Shown in pieces: positions 7,058 through 15,218 of a DNA stretch of 64,000 bases. The notes beneath the pieces are model-generated. The model was not told the origin of the DNA. It made no database searches and was given only the letters and a program-made list of their open reading frames with translations. The first letter of the stretch is position 1, and the number at the start of each line of letters is the position of its first letter. The DNA is taken from assembly GCA_963780045.1 (NCBI GenBank), contig CAVZZZ010000001.1, forward strand, positions 4,340,001-4,404,000, written 5' to 3'. Source of the stretch: JANXQG01 sp963780045. Lineage in GTDB: Bacteria > Planctomycetota > Planctomycetia > Pirellulales > Thermoguttaceae. A program made the translations under genes and the position numbers.

Positions 7058-9697
7058 ATGGCGTTCGTAGCTGGTTGCCCCAAGTGTCAAAAATACGTAC
7101 TCGTTCCTGAGGGGCAAGGACACGACGCCGTCGTGCAGTGCCCCGCCTGCATGGCCGAGTATTCCCTGGGAGAGATACTCGCATCGATTCCGGCGTTGGT
7201 TGTCGTCCGTCCGAGCAAAGCGGCTGCGCCAGTCGCGATAACGCCCACTGCGGTGGCGAGCGTCGTCTCCGACGACTTTGTTCCGTTGGACGAGTCCCAC
7301 CTGACTGCCTCGCCGGCGATGATCGGCGGCATTTCGGCCTCCGCGGCGCAGCACGAATCGGATGTCCTGGACTTTGTTGACGAAGCGCCTCCGGCCGGGC
7401 ACCTGCGCAGCGGGTCGGCTGCCGAAGCCGATGACGTTGCCGTTATCGCGGATGGCGACCATTCGGCGGACGAACTATTCGCGGCCGCGTTTGCAGAAGA
7501 GGCCGGGCAGGGCTTTGCCGCATCGCCGGCGGACGAGCAGGCTTTCGCGGCGCTGGCTGAACCGCACTTAGCGTCCGTCGCCGATGATGGCGACGCGCAC
7601 ACGGCATCTGCCGGTGAAAACGTCGAGAGCTGGGGCGGTGACTGGGGTGATGAGGCACTGGGCACCGACGCACTGGGTCGGCAGTGGGTCGGTGAGGCGT
7701 CGCACGGCGAGGCGACCGGCGGCGTGCCAGACGATACGATCGACCTGGCAGGACACATTGAGCCTGTAGAGGACGACAACGCGGACGGAGGCATGGCCCA
7801 TATCGATTTCGCCGCTATTACAGGCAAGGCGCCGCCGGGCGCCGCCGCAACGGAAGGCGCCACATTTGCCGCCGAACCGCCGACGAAGAAGCGGCGCAAA
7901 CGAGAAGGAAACCTGTTTGTGCGCATGTTGGGCATGGCCTTTTCCGGATTGCTGGCGTTGGCCTGCGTGCTCGTATTTGCCGATTGGCGCGGCATCGCAA
8001 AGTTCGAATTCCTGAGCTGGTTGCCGTGGAATCGGACCACGCACCAGAGCGCCGCTCCAAACCTCAATAGCCATATCGCACTGAAGAAGAAGGAGACGCC
8101 GTCGGGCGGCAATGTGAACAGCCTGCAGGCCAAAGCGAATATGCCGAGCGCGGATTCCGCCAAGCCTGCTACTCCTATTACATCCTCCGGCGGCAAGACA
8201 GACGGCATAACTAAGACGGCGTCGCCGGCGAATCCGCCGCCCGGTCCCGTTGCCGGCCCGAAGGGCGAAGCGTCCCATAGCGGCCGGTCGGGTTCCAAAC
8301 CGCCTGCACCGGGCAGCGACGAGGACGCTACGCCCACTGATCCGATTGCTCCGGGATCGGATTCGGACGAACAGCCGATGCTCCCTCGACCCAAGAAAAA
8401 CGATCTTGGCGCGCCGGCGAATGTCGCCCCGGTAGGCGAGAAACCGAAAGTGGAGACACCGACAAAGCCGCAACCTTCGCCGTCGCCGACTGTGCCGAGC
8501 AAGCCCGCTGACGATGGTCCGCCGGCCAGCGCGCCGGACGACAAAACGAAGCCGCCGGCCGCGGCGCCAAGTACCGAAACGCCGAAGCCGGAGGCCCATT
8601 CGGCGAACAAGCCCGAGTTGCCCGACCCGTTCGCAACCCCGTCGGAAACCGCGCCTAAGATCGAAGAAAAGGCGCCAGGGGCAGGTCCCAAGATCGAGAA
8701 GCCGCCGACAGAGCCTGGTGTAGCGATCAAACCGGGGCCCGCCATCAAGCCTGATACTGCAGCCGCGCCTGAAACGGCTGACCCGTTTGCGAATCCGCCG
8801 GGCACGGCTGAAAAGCCAAAGATTGAGAAGCCCAGCCCTGAAAAGCCCAAGGCTGACAAGCCGAATACCGAGCCGAAGCCGGAGCTTCCGCCGGTAATGA
8901 AGCTTGAGCCCGCGGCGAAGCCTGACCCTTCTAAAGAGCCTGCGAAGTCGCAGGATTCCCGAGCCGAGCAAGTGAAGCCCGTCCCCAAGCCGGAGCTTCC
9001 CAATGCGGAGACGCCTAAGGCGCCGGAGTTGCCAAAGGTTGAGCTGCCCAAGCCGCCAGAGCTTCCGAAGCCGGAAACTCCAAAGGCGGAATTGCCGAAA
9101 GCCGAGTTGCCCAATGCAGAGACCCCGAAGGCGGAGTTGCCCAAAGCAGAGATTCCCAAACCAGAGCCGTTGCTGCCAACCAAACCAGCGTCAACGATCG
9201 GTCCTGCTGGCGCTCCCGTGATTCCCGCCGCGCAACTCGATTCTGCCTTGACGCGCGTTTCCGCCGCCGCGCAACCTGCGTTCGGCGATTTGTGCCAATT
9301 GGCCGAAGCCGCGACGTTCGTCCAGGCGGCGACGGCGGCGCAAAGGTTGGCACTGCATGACGCGGTAAAGAAGCTGGCCGCCAATCCGCAGCTCGTTGCC
9401 CGGCTTGAGGCGGATGCCAAGAAGCTGCTGGACGGCAAGCCGACCAAGGGCGGTATCGCGATCCGCGGCAAGGTTACCAAAGTCGCCAGCAAAAACGGAC
9501 TTTACGGCACGGCCGTTCGACTCGATGGTATGGCCAATGCCGTAATGGTCTTCAGCTCGCATCCCTTGGACCTGAAAGAAGGTGATACCGCGATCGTGCT
9601 GGGCGCGCTCGTAAGCGAGCCGGCCAAGAACCTGCCGGGCTACACCGGCAAGCTGCCGATCGCGGTCTGGGCTGATCTGGCCGCGGCGGTCCCGTAG
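7058..9697 (+). CDS. Zinc-ribbon, single-TM protein with long Pro/Lys/Glu-rich tail
   Basis: 879 residues from the ATG just before the zinc ribbon (C7, C10, C28, C31). An acidic, Ala-rich region follows, then a basic stretch and one membrane helix near residues 286-309. About 400 residues are dominated by Pro, Lys, Glu and Ala with degenerate repeats of the type ELPKAE / ELPNAETPK / PKIEKP. The last 150 residues form a compact domain ending KVTKVASKNGLYGTAVRLDG...VMVFSSHPLDLKEGD, which resembles a small beta-barrel but is not assigned. The likely topology is cytoplasmic zinc ribbon and an envelope-spanning extended tail, as in TonB-like or wall-spanning proteins (inference). Function unknown. 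A long open frame on the opposite strand is a composition artefact. Confidence 0.75.
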   Translation: MAFVAGCPKCQKYVLVPEGQGHDAVVQCPACMAEYSLGEILASIPALVVVRPSKAAAPVAITPTAVASVVSDDFVPLDESHLTASPAMIGGISASAAQHESDVLDFVDEAPPAGHLRSGSAAEADDVAVIADGDHSADELFAAAFAEEAGQGFAASPADEQAFAALAEPHLASVADDGDAHTASAGENVESWGGDWGDEALGTDALGRQWVGEASHGEATGGVPDDTIDLAGHIEPVEDDNADGGMAHIDFAAITGKAPPGAAATEGATFAAEPPTKKRRKREGNLFVRMLGMAFSGLLALACVLVFADWRGIAKFEFLSWLPWNRTTHQSAAPNLNSHIALKKKETPSGGNVNSLQAKANMPSADSAKPATPITSSGGKTDGITKTASPANPPPGPVAGPKGEASHSGRSGSKPPAPGSDEDATPTDPIAPGSDSDEQPMLPRPKKNDLGAPANVAPVGEKPKVETPTKPQPSPSPTVPSKPADDGPPASAPDDKTKPPAAAPSTETPKPEAHSANKPELPDPFATPSETAPKIEEKAPGAGPKIEKPPTEPGVAIKPGPAIKPDTAAAPETADPFANPPGTAEKPKIEKPSPEKPKADKPNTEPKPELPPVMKLEPAAKPDPSKEPAKSQDSRAEQVKPVPKPELPNAETPKAPELPKVELPKPPELPKPETPKAELPKAELPNAETPKAELPKAEIPKPEPLLPTKPASTIGPAGAPVIPAAQLDSALTRVSAAAQPAFGDLCQLAEAATFVQAATAAQRLALHDAVKKLAANPQLVARLEADAKKLLDGKPTKGGIAIRGKVTKVASKNGLYGTAVRLDGMANAVMVFSSHPLDLKEGDTAIVLGALVSEPAKNLPGYTGKLPIAVWADLAAAVP

Positions 9698-9848
9698 CGG
9701 CTTGCATGAAGGGCCATGCCAAGCGGCGCAATCTTCGCTCTTCCTCCGGGAGGCGGGGCACTCGCGCAGCGGGTCGGGGCGAGGGCGGGTGCTGCCGGAA
9801 AATGGCCGCGGCGAGGCGCCATTGCCGCCAGTGTGGACACAACTGGGG

Positions 9849-10263
9849 AAAAAAAGGGGATAAGTCCAATTAATCCCGTTTTCTCGGTCTTCTACGACGT
9901 TGAAAGTTGGATTCCAGTCCGAGTCTCTCGGCGGTCATCGCCTGCAAAGTCTTGCTGCCGTTGGGACGGCCGCGTTGGACGGAGGTCCGCACGGCCTCCA
10001 ACTCCGCCTTGGGCTGCGGACGTTGCACCGGCCAATCGGCCAACTCCGGGACGTCTTCCGTCACTTCGGAGTGCCGCCAACGCCATGAACTCGACCATCG
10101 TCAGTCCTCAGCGCGCTCCACCAGCCCGCCCACAGGGCGTTCCCACGGTGGACCAGGTGAAACACCATCCCGCCAGGCGCAATCCGAGCCGTTCGTGGCA
10201 TCGCCTGAATCTATCATCACTTCCATCCCTCGTTAATCTTAATTGGACCTATCCTCTTTTCTC
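9849..10263. mobile_element. Decayed RAYT/MITE-like unit bounded by imperfect 25-bp inverted repeats
   Basis: Arms at 9849-9873 and 10239-10263 match at 21 of 25 positions when one is reverse complemented; the conserved core is TCCAATTAA preceded by GGAT. Between them lies a deleted copy of a REP-associated tyrosine transposase gene whose stop codon falls inside the left arm. The right end adjoins the point where a glycosyltransferase-like reading frame is cut off. This is consistent with an insertion followed by internal deletion, but the true borders and any target duplication were not identified. Confidence 0.5.
9870..10201 (-). pseudogene. REP-associated tyrosine transposase (RAYT, IS200-like Y1) remnant
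   Basis: The start reads MPRTARIAPGGMVFHLVHRG, the typical RAYT N-terminus. After about 22 residues it jumps to the family C-terminus: AGLVERAED-like, then a TGA where the family has Trp, RWSSSWRW, ELADWPVQRP, KAELEAVRTSVQRGRP and MTAERLGLES, ending with a basic RRRRPRKRD tail. The middle, which holds the HUH metal motif and catalytic tyrosine, is absent, and there is a one-base shift near 10115. So it is inactive. RAYTs mobilise REP palindromes, which are common in this window. Upstream to the previous gene (9698-9848) nothing else was recognised. Confidence 0.7.
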
Positions 10264-10296
10264 TATCCTCCCCTTTTCTCCCTTTTTCTCCCTCAG

Positions 10297-10440
10297 ATAG
10301 CCGGCGCCGCCGGCGCAGATCACGATGCCGCGGCCGGCGAAACTGCCCGGATAGGGCGGAACGCTACTGAGCAAGGCAGCGGCACGCGCGGCGGCGTTTT
10401 CCGTCGTTAAGGCGCCGCGCTGGATCGAGGCGAACTCCAT
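10297..10440 (-). pseudogene. N-terminal fragment of a putative mannosyltransferase-like protein
   Basis: From the ATG at 10440 the frame reads a 48-residue stretch including RGALTTENAAARAAALLSSV and FAGRGIVICAGGAGYL. The GRGIVIxAGG block resembles the start of alpha-mannosyltransferase-like glycosyltransferases. The similarity then ends abruptly and the frame enters a purine-rich run beside the inverted repeat of the mobile unit. Read as a gene truncated by that insertion. The family assignment is from memory of the motif and is tentative. The 170 bases between this fragment and the next gene hold nothing I recognise. Confidence 0.35.
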
Positions 10441-10611
10441 GTTCGGTCCCGGGTGAAAATAGTTGCCCAATCAACGTGCATGTTAGGCGGCCACGGCCAG
10501 CGCGTTAACGTAGCGCTTCGTTAGAACACGGTTGTGTGCAAACAATGGCAGAACCGCGGCTATGGCTTTTGCTGTTTCTGAAGCTTCTCGTTGATTGCCT
10601 TCAGTTTGTCC

Positions 10612-11922
10612 TCAATGACGGCTTTGGCCGGCATCAGTTGCAGCATGCGCCTGGCAGTACTCGGCCTTCTCGCGGTTTTCCGCGCGGGCCGCGGCCTCAA
10701 CTTCCCGAATCATTTGCTGGATGCGCTCGTAATCGGCTTTTGCGGCGTCAAGATTACCCTTTAGTTCCCAAGCTTGGGCGCGTATCCACAGCATAGCCGC
10801 TGCGTCCTGCCCTTGAGGCTTGCCGGCCAGCAACGAGTCGAGCAGCGCGATGGTCTTATCGGGCTGTTCGAGCGCGAAAAAAGTCTGGGCCGCGTTGAAC
10901 CGTTCCATGGGCGCGCTCTGTAGAATGCGGTCATAGTCGGCCTTGGCGGCCGCCTGATTGCCTAGGATTTCGTAGGCCCGCGTTCGTGTCGCGTAAGCGC
11001 CGCCCTCGGCGGTTGCCTTGAGGCGGGCAATTGTATCTTTAGCAGCAGGATTACCGTCGGGTGGCTCTTTCAAGGAACCGACAAGGACCAGCACACGCTC
11101 CAGGGAAGCAATCACCTTTACCGCCTGATCGGGCCGCTGAAGTTTTAAATAGAGCTCGGCCAGCTTAAAGCGGAGCACTACGGCATCGGAGCTTGGTGGC
11201 AATTGATCGAGGCAAGCGCTGGCCCGATCGAGCCAGGTGATGGCGTTCTCTGCCTGTTTGATCGTCACGTATTGAGTGGCCAGAAAGTATGGCATCTGGA
11301 AGAATTCGGCGGACGGCTCCTTGCCTTTGACGAGTTGCAGATAAACGTCGCCCGCATGTTCCAACGCCTTGACGGCCTCGTCCGGCTGCGTTTTGTCCCG
11401 GTAGTAGGCCACTAGGGCATTCAGCGCCACGATGCCTTCGTGCATCGGGCTGATTTCGATGATCCGCTCGTAGCAGTGCGGCGTCTTTTCCGCCTTGCCT
11501 TGTTGGCCCAGGATGTCGATGCGCGTCTGCCATGCGCCGACGAAGTTGGGGTCGCACTGTAGCGCTGTGTCGTCCTCTTGCAGCGCCGCGGTCAGGCACT
11601 GGGACTGCAATTTCGTCTCGTTGTCCGCCTTGACGTAGTCGCTGTCCGACTTGGCCTTTCCGGCAATCGCCTTGTGAACCTTCCCCATCTCCAGCAAGAC
11701 GCCGCAGAGGTTATTGTGGTCCGAAGCCCGGTCGGGCCGCACGCCCAGTCCGCTGGCGTGCTGCCGGGCGGCGTCTTCCAATTTGGCCAGGGCCTCGTCA
11801 AGTTTGCCTTGCTCGTGCAGATGTCTTCCCTGTTCGGCCAGCACGATGCCCAGGTTGTTGAAGGCGTCCGCATAGCGTCCGTTGACGGTGATCGCGCGGC
11901 GGAAGAACTTCTCGGCGGCCAC
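10612..11922 (-). CDS. TPR-repeat C-terminal segment of a frameshifted membrane protein
   Basis: 436 residues of tetratricopeptide-type helices, e.g. ADAFNNLGIVLAEQGRHLHE, AWQTRIDILGQQGKAEKT, AAMLWIRAQAWELKGNLDAA. The open frame begins inside the 3' part of the upstream frame, and the upstream frame loses sense exactly where this one becomes TPR-like (around 11950). One added base in TATTTGCGCGG would rejoin them, giving about 1,047 residues. TPRs probably bind proteins on the outer face of the membrane (inference). It ends close to the truncated glycosyltransferase fragment. Confidence 0.75.
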   Translation of the reverse strand: MAAEKFFRRAITVNGRYADAFNNLGIVLAEQGRHLHEQGKLDEALAKLEDAARQHASGLGVRPDRASDHNNLCGVLLEMGKVHKAIAGKAKSDSDYVKADNETKLQSQCLTAALQEDDTALQCDPNFVGAWQTRIDILGQQGKAEKTPHCYERIIEISPMHEGIVALNALVAYYRDKTQPDEAVKALEHAGDVYLQLVKGKEPSAEFFQMPYFLATQYVTIKQAENAITWLDRASACLDQLPPSSDAVVLRFKLAELYLKLQRPDQAVKVIASLERVLVLVGSLKEPPDGNPAAKDTIARLKATAEGGAYATRTRAYEILGNQAAAKADYDRILQSAPMERFNAAQTFFALEQPDKTIALLDSLLAGKPQGQDAAAMLWIRAQAWELKGNLDAAKADYERIQQMIREVEAAARAENREKAEYCQAHAATDAGQSRH

Positions 11923-13754
11923 GGCGTCGTGCGATTTGCCGGGCCGCGCAAATAGACGCCCAGGTTGTTGTTGCCGAAATCGTAATCGGACTTGATCGCC
12001 AGCGTGGCAGCGAAGGCCGCGGCAGAGTGGTCGAAGAGCCGCTGCGCGAGGTTCATATCCGACTTCGATGCCTTCTTACCGTCGGAATCGAACTGGATGC
12101 CGATGTGGTTGAAGGCGAAGTAGTTGTCCGTTCTTTCCAGCACGCCCTTGGTTTTCTCCAGGTCAACCTTGCCCTGCTTGTCGTAGCCGAAATAGCCCGT
12201 GTCCGGGCCCTCGGCGTCGACTCGCGCCAAGCCGATGCCTTCGACGTCGCGGACGCCAATCGAATGAAAGAACAGTTTATAGCTGTTGTACCAGTAGCTT
12301 GCCTGCAGGAAGGCAGCCGCGCTCAGCGCGGTCAACACGACGACGCCTCCGCCGGCCAGCAGCGGTCGGACGCGCGGCCAACGGTCCGCCACGTCCTTCA
12401 GAAGCCAGGCGATCATCACGTAGACGCCGATCATCGGCAGATAGGTGTAGCGGTCCGCACGGGCCTGCGTGCCGACCTGGATGATGCCTATCACAGGCAT
12501 CAAAGCGCCCAAGTACCAGAACCAGCCCACCGCAAGATACGTGCGGCGGACGAAGAACAAGACGCAAACCAGCGTAACGGTCGTCAGCAGGACGGTATAT
12601 ATAGCGGTCTTCAGCAAAAACTCGGTCGAAAAATGCCCCGTTGATATGTAGGGCGGGACCATGTAAGGGTGCGAGTAAAACGGCGCCAGGCCGGTGGGCC
12701 AGAAGAATTGCCGCAAGTATTCACCGCACGATTCGATCGCGTTCAAGACGCGCACCCACAGCGGCAGGCCCTCGAACGAATTCAGCGCCACCCCTTTTTG
12801 TTGGCCATAGACCGTGACCAGGCTGTCGCCCACCGCCAGCGCGACCAAGGGGATTTTTTCCACCAGGGCAATCGCGCCGCGGAGGAAGTCGACCTCCCTG
12901 CCGCCGTCCGCGGATGGCTTCGTCCACCGGCCCAGCGGCCAAATGTCCAACAAGACTAGTACGCATGGCAGCGTGACGATCATTGATTTGGCAGTCAGGC
13001 CCAAGGCCATGAAAACGTTCACCAACAAGTAAAGCGCGATCGTGCCCGCAGTCTGGCCGGGCGTCGATCGTTCCAAGGGTGGTCGCCGGGCGTAAATCGC
13101 ATAGGTGACCATGGTCGACATCCAAAACAGTCCGCAGAGCACGTCCTTGCGCTCCGCCGCCCAGGCCACGGATTCGGCCCGCAGCGGGTGGACCGCGAAA
13201 AGCGCCGCCACCACGAAGCTGGGCCAAAGCGTGCCGGTCATCAACCGAAAGGCTAGAAACAGCAGCACCGCGTTGGCGCCGTGGATGGCCGCGTTCATCA
13301 GGTGGTGTCCGCCCGGCCAGCTATACCCGTAAATCTTGTTCTGCGGTTCCCAGCTTCCTTCGCTGAAGAGTTGCCAATCGAGCATGTGGGTAATCCAGGT
13401 CAGGGGATGCCAATTCCCTTCGTGGGCGTCGCCGAAGGCCCACTTGACGTTTTCCCACGTTACGCCGCTGACAATCTGCGGCTTTTCGTAGATGTAGACG
13501 TTGTCATCGCAGACGGTGAAAGCGTGCCGGGCAGTTTGCACATAAAGCAGGACGACAAACATCACCAGACAGAGGGAAAGCGCGACGGTGAGCCCCTTTC
13601 GATCCAATGGCGGATAGGGCCGATACGCCGGCAAGGGCGCTTTCTCTGCCCGGCGGTCGCGGCGCGCTGAACCTAGTCTATTCTGGCTGACCGTATCGGT
13701 TCGTCCGCCGCCATCCTTCCGCGCCCGACGGCGCATTTCGTATTTGTTCGCCAT
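11592..13754 (-). CDS. GT-C-like polytopic membrane protein (TMTC/DUF1736-like), N-terminal segment of a frameshifted gene
   Basis: The meaningful part is roughly residues 1-600, down to about 11950; after that the frame is out of register with the TPR segment. A basic cytoplasmic N-terminus is followed by a membrane helix (VALSLCLVMFVVLLYV), then a loop with FTVCDDNVYIYEKPQI and NWHPLTWITHMLDWQLF, typical of TMTC-like and related lipid-linked mannosyltransferases. About ten further hydrophobic segments follow, then TPRs. Such proteins are thought to be GT-C glycosyltransferases using polyprenyl-linked sugars, acting outside the cytoplasm; the activity here is inference. The divergent neighbour is grpB-like, 244 bases away, with a REP-like element between. 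Confidence 0.75.
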   Translation of the reverse strand: MANKYEMRRRARKDGGGRTDTVSQNRLGSARRDRRAEKAPLPAYRPYPPLDRKGLTVALSLCLVMFVVLLYVQTARHAFTVCDDNVYIYEKPQIVSGVTWENVKWAFGDAHEGNWHPLTWITHMLDWQLFSEGSWEPQNKIYGYSWPGGHHLMNAAIHGANAVLLFLAFRLMTGTLWPSFVVAALFAVHPLRAESVAWAAERKDVLCGLFWMSTMVTYAIYARRPPLERSTPGQTAGTIALYLLVNVFMALGLTAKSMIVTLPCVLVLLDIWPLGRWTKPSADGGREVDFLRGAIALVEKIPLVALAVGDSLVTVYGQQKGVALNSFEGLPLWVRVLNAIESCGEYLRQFFWPTGLAPFYSHPYMVPPYISTGHFSTEFLLKTAIYTVLLTTVTLVCVLFFVRRTYLAVGWFWYLGALMPVIGIIQVGTQARADRYTYLPMIGVYVMIAWLLKDVADRWPRVRPLLAGGGVVVLTALSAAAFLQASYWYNSYKLFFHSIGVRDVEGIGLARVDAEGPDTGYFGYDKQGKVDLEKTKGVLERTDNYFAFNHIGIQFDSDGKKASKSDMNLAQRLFDHSAAAFAATLAIKSDYDFGNNNLGVYLRGPANRTTPWPPRSSSAARSPSTDAMRTPSTTWASCWPNREDICTSKANLTRPWPNWKTPPGSTPADWACGPTGLRTTITSAASCWRWGRFTRRLPERPSRTATTSRRTTRRNCSPSA

Positions 13755-13877
13755 AGGTCTATTTTGGATTTTCCGCCGCGAAGGTGCAAGTGGAGTCCAT
13801 GAGACTGGCCTACTTGCATTTAACGCGGTTTACCCGCATGATATAGCCCGTTGCGGCCCGCTTTATTGGCCTAACGG

Positions 13878-13976
13878 TAGGTCCTTTATGCCGGAAAGGA
13901 CTGTTCCGCGCAACCTTTCGGCGCGACCTTACCCCTGACGGCGACCGGCAAAGTCCCTTTCGGCAAGAGGGACCTA
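13878..13976. repeat. REP/BIME-like element, copy 1 (TAGGTCC...GGACCTA)
   Basis: A 99-bp unit whose two ends are inverted copies of each other. Each end folds: GTCCTTT/AAAGGAC at 13881-13901 and GTCCCT/AGGGAC at 13953-13973, with a third hairpin CGCGC/GCGCG at 13907-13925 between them. It is flanked by CCTAACGG on both sides (13870-13877 and 13973-13980). A second, diverged copy lies at 44913-45017. It fills most of the gap between the divergent TPR-membrane gene and the grpB-like gene. Confidence 0.7.
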
Positions 13977-13998
13977 ACGGCTTTCCGGAGGCTTGCCC

Positions 13999-14535
13999 AT
14001 GTTCGATGACGTGAAAGCCGTGATTGGGCCCTATTGCGAGCAAGCTGCCGCCTGCCGCGACTTCGACCCTCGGGCAGCAGATGTCGCACGGCAGGTCTGC
14101 GGGCTGATTAACGGACATTTGCCGAAGGTTCGGGTGGAGCAGGTCGGCAGTACCGCGGTCCCCGGTTGCGCCGGCCGGGGGATCGTCGACTTGCTGCTCA
14201 GCAGCGCCGAAGCAGCCGACGTTTCAACTGCCACCGACCTCTTGACGCGTCTTGGTTTTCAACAGGGGGGTGAAGCAATTTTACCAACGTGCCCCCCACC
14301 CTACTGCGGCACGCTCAATCATAACGGCGAGCCGTTCCCTTTGCACGTCTACGTCCTGCCGGCGGGAGCACCGGAAATTGATTCCATGCGGTTTCTACGC
14401 TCGTGCCTTCGGGCGGACGTGGAATTGATGCGGGCCTACGTCGCCCAGAAACGAGCGATTATTACCGCCGGCACAACCGACCCGGCAGCATATAACCGGC
14501 AAAAGGGCGAGTTCTTGAAAATGGTCTTGGGATAG
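13999..14535 (+). CDS. GrpB/UPF0157-family nucleotidyltransferase-fold protein
   Basis: 178 residues. VEQVGSTAVPGCAGRGIVDLLL near residue 46 is the family signature (GSTAVPG, then the metal-binding aspartate). LHVYVLP and FLRSCLRADVELMRAYVAQKR follow, as in GrpB proteins. The family has a nucleotidyltransferase fold but its substrate is not established; some members are fused to dephospho-CoA kinase. GGAG 8 bases before the ATG supports this start over an upstream TTG. In most members the residues after GSTAVPG are L, then A-K-P; here they read CAGRG, a divergent loop. Not obviously in an operon with the peroxidase that follows. Confidence 0.8.
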   Translation: MFDDVKAVIGPYCEQAAACRDFDPRAADVARQVCGLINGHLPKVRVEQVGSTAVPGCAGRGIVDLLLSSAEAADVSTATDLLTRLGFQQGGEAILPTCPPPYCGTLNHNGEPFPLHVYVLPAGAPEIDSMRFLRSCLRADVELMRAYVAQKRAIITAGTTDPAAYNRQKGEFLKMVLG

Positions 14536-14635
14536 CTGGGAGTGTCTAGCCCGGCCCGCCTCGCCGATATAGAATCTCCGGTTGAGCCTCAAATCTATCC
14601 CCAGAGCCTCAAGTCCATTTCCAGGAGATCATCCC

Positions 14636-14884
14636 ATGTGGAAGTTTGTTATTCCCGCGTTTGCTAGTGTGATATTCGCCAGTCAAATCTCGCTCGCCAG
14701 GGAAAAGGCATCTGCCGACAAGTCGGCGTCCGCGCTCGCCTTCAAGGTCCAATCGCTCGAAGGCAAGGATGTCGATCTAAGCAAATACAAAGGCAAGGTG
14801 GTGCTCATTGTCAACGTGGCCAGCAAGTGCGGCCTGACGCCGCAGTATAAGGCGCGTAGAGGCGCTTTACGAGAAGTACGGTGA
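14636..14884 (+). CDS. Glutathione peroxidase-like protein, N-terminal segment (frameshifted)
   Basis: Starts with a signal peptide (MWKFVIPAFASVIFASQISLA), so the product is exported. VVLIVNVASKCGLTPQY carries the peroxidatic cysteine in place of selenocysteine. After YKA the frame slips: GCGCGTAGAGGCG should probably be GCGGTAGAGGCG, and removing one base near 14855 continues as EALYEKYGDRGFVIVGFP in the next frame. AGGAGA lies 8 bases before the ATG. Likely reduces hydroperoxides using thioredoxin, as bacterial Cys-type enzymes do. Confidence 0.8.
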   Translation: MWKFVIPAFASVIFASQISLAREKASADKSASALAFKVQSLEGKDVDLSKYKGKVVLIVNVASKCGLTPQYKARRGALREVR

Positions 14885-14894
14885 TCGCGGCTTT

Positions 14895-15218
14895 GTGATC
14901 GTCGGCTTTCCCTGCAATCAATTCCACAGCCAGGAACCGGGCACGGCCGAGGATATCCGCAAGTTCTGCACGAACAAGTACAACGTCACGTTTCCCTTGA
15001 TGGCCAAGGTGGAAGTCAACGGCGACGGAAGCTGCGAGCTTTACAAGTACCTGAAGGCATTGAAACTGAAGCCCAAGGGGCCCGGCGAAGTGACTTGGAA
15101 CTTCGAGAAGTTCCTCGTAGGCCGCGATGGACAGGTGGTCGCCCGCTTCGAGCCAAAGACCAAGCCCGACTCGAAGGAAGTCGTCAAGGCGATTCAGACC
15201 GAGCTGGAGAAGAAGTGA
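14895..15218 (+). CDS. Glutathione peroxidase-like protein, C-terminal segment
   Basis: 107 residues continuing the upstream fragment. FPCNQFHSQEPGT carries the conserved glutamine and VTWNFEKFLVGRDG the tryptophan and asparagine of the catalytic tetrad, so a corrected protein would be a complete enzyme of about 194 residues. The coordinate at 14895 is simply the first possible start in this frame; it is not a genuine initiation site. The stop overlaps the GTG of the radical SAM gene (GTGA), so the two are likely co-translated. Confidence 0.8.
   Translation: MIVGFPCNQFHSQEPGTAEDIRKFCTNKYNVTFPLMAKVEVNGDGSCELYKYLKALKLKPKGPGEVTWNFEKFLVGRDGQVVARFEPKTKPDSKEVVKAIQTELEKK

Noticed and set aside
7087..9492. 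801-codon open frame opposite the zinc-ribbon/Pro-Lys-rich gene (and 7568-8971)
   Set aside because: Composition of the real gene (GC-rich third positions, Pro/Lys repeats) keeps the opposite strand open; no ribosome site, no domain, Ser/Gly/Ala-only sequence.
9716..10300. 194-codon rightward frame in the gap after the zinc-ribbon gene
   Set aside because: The opposite strand carries recognisable RAYT segments; the rightward product has none.
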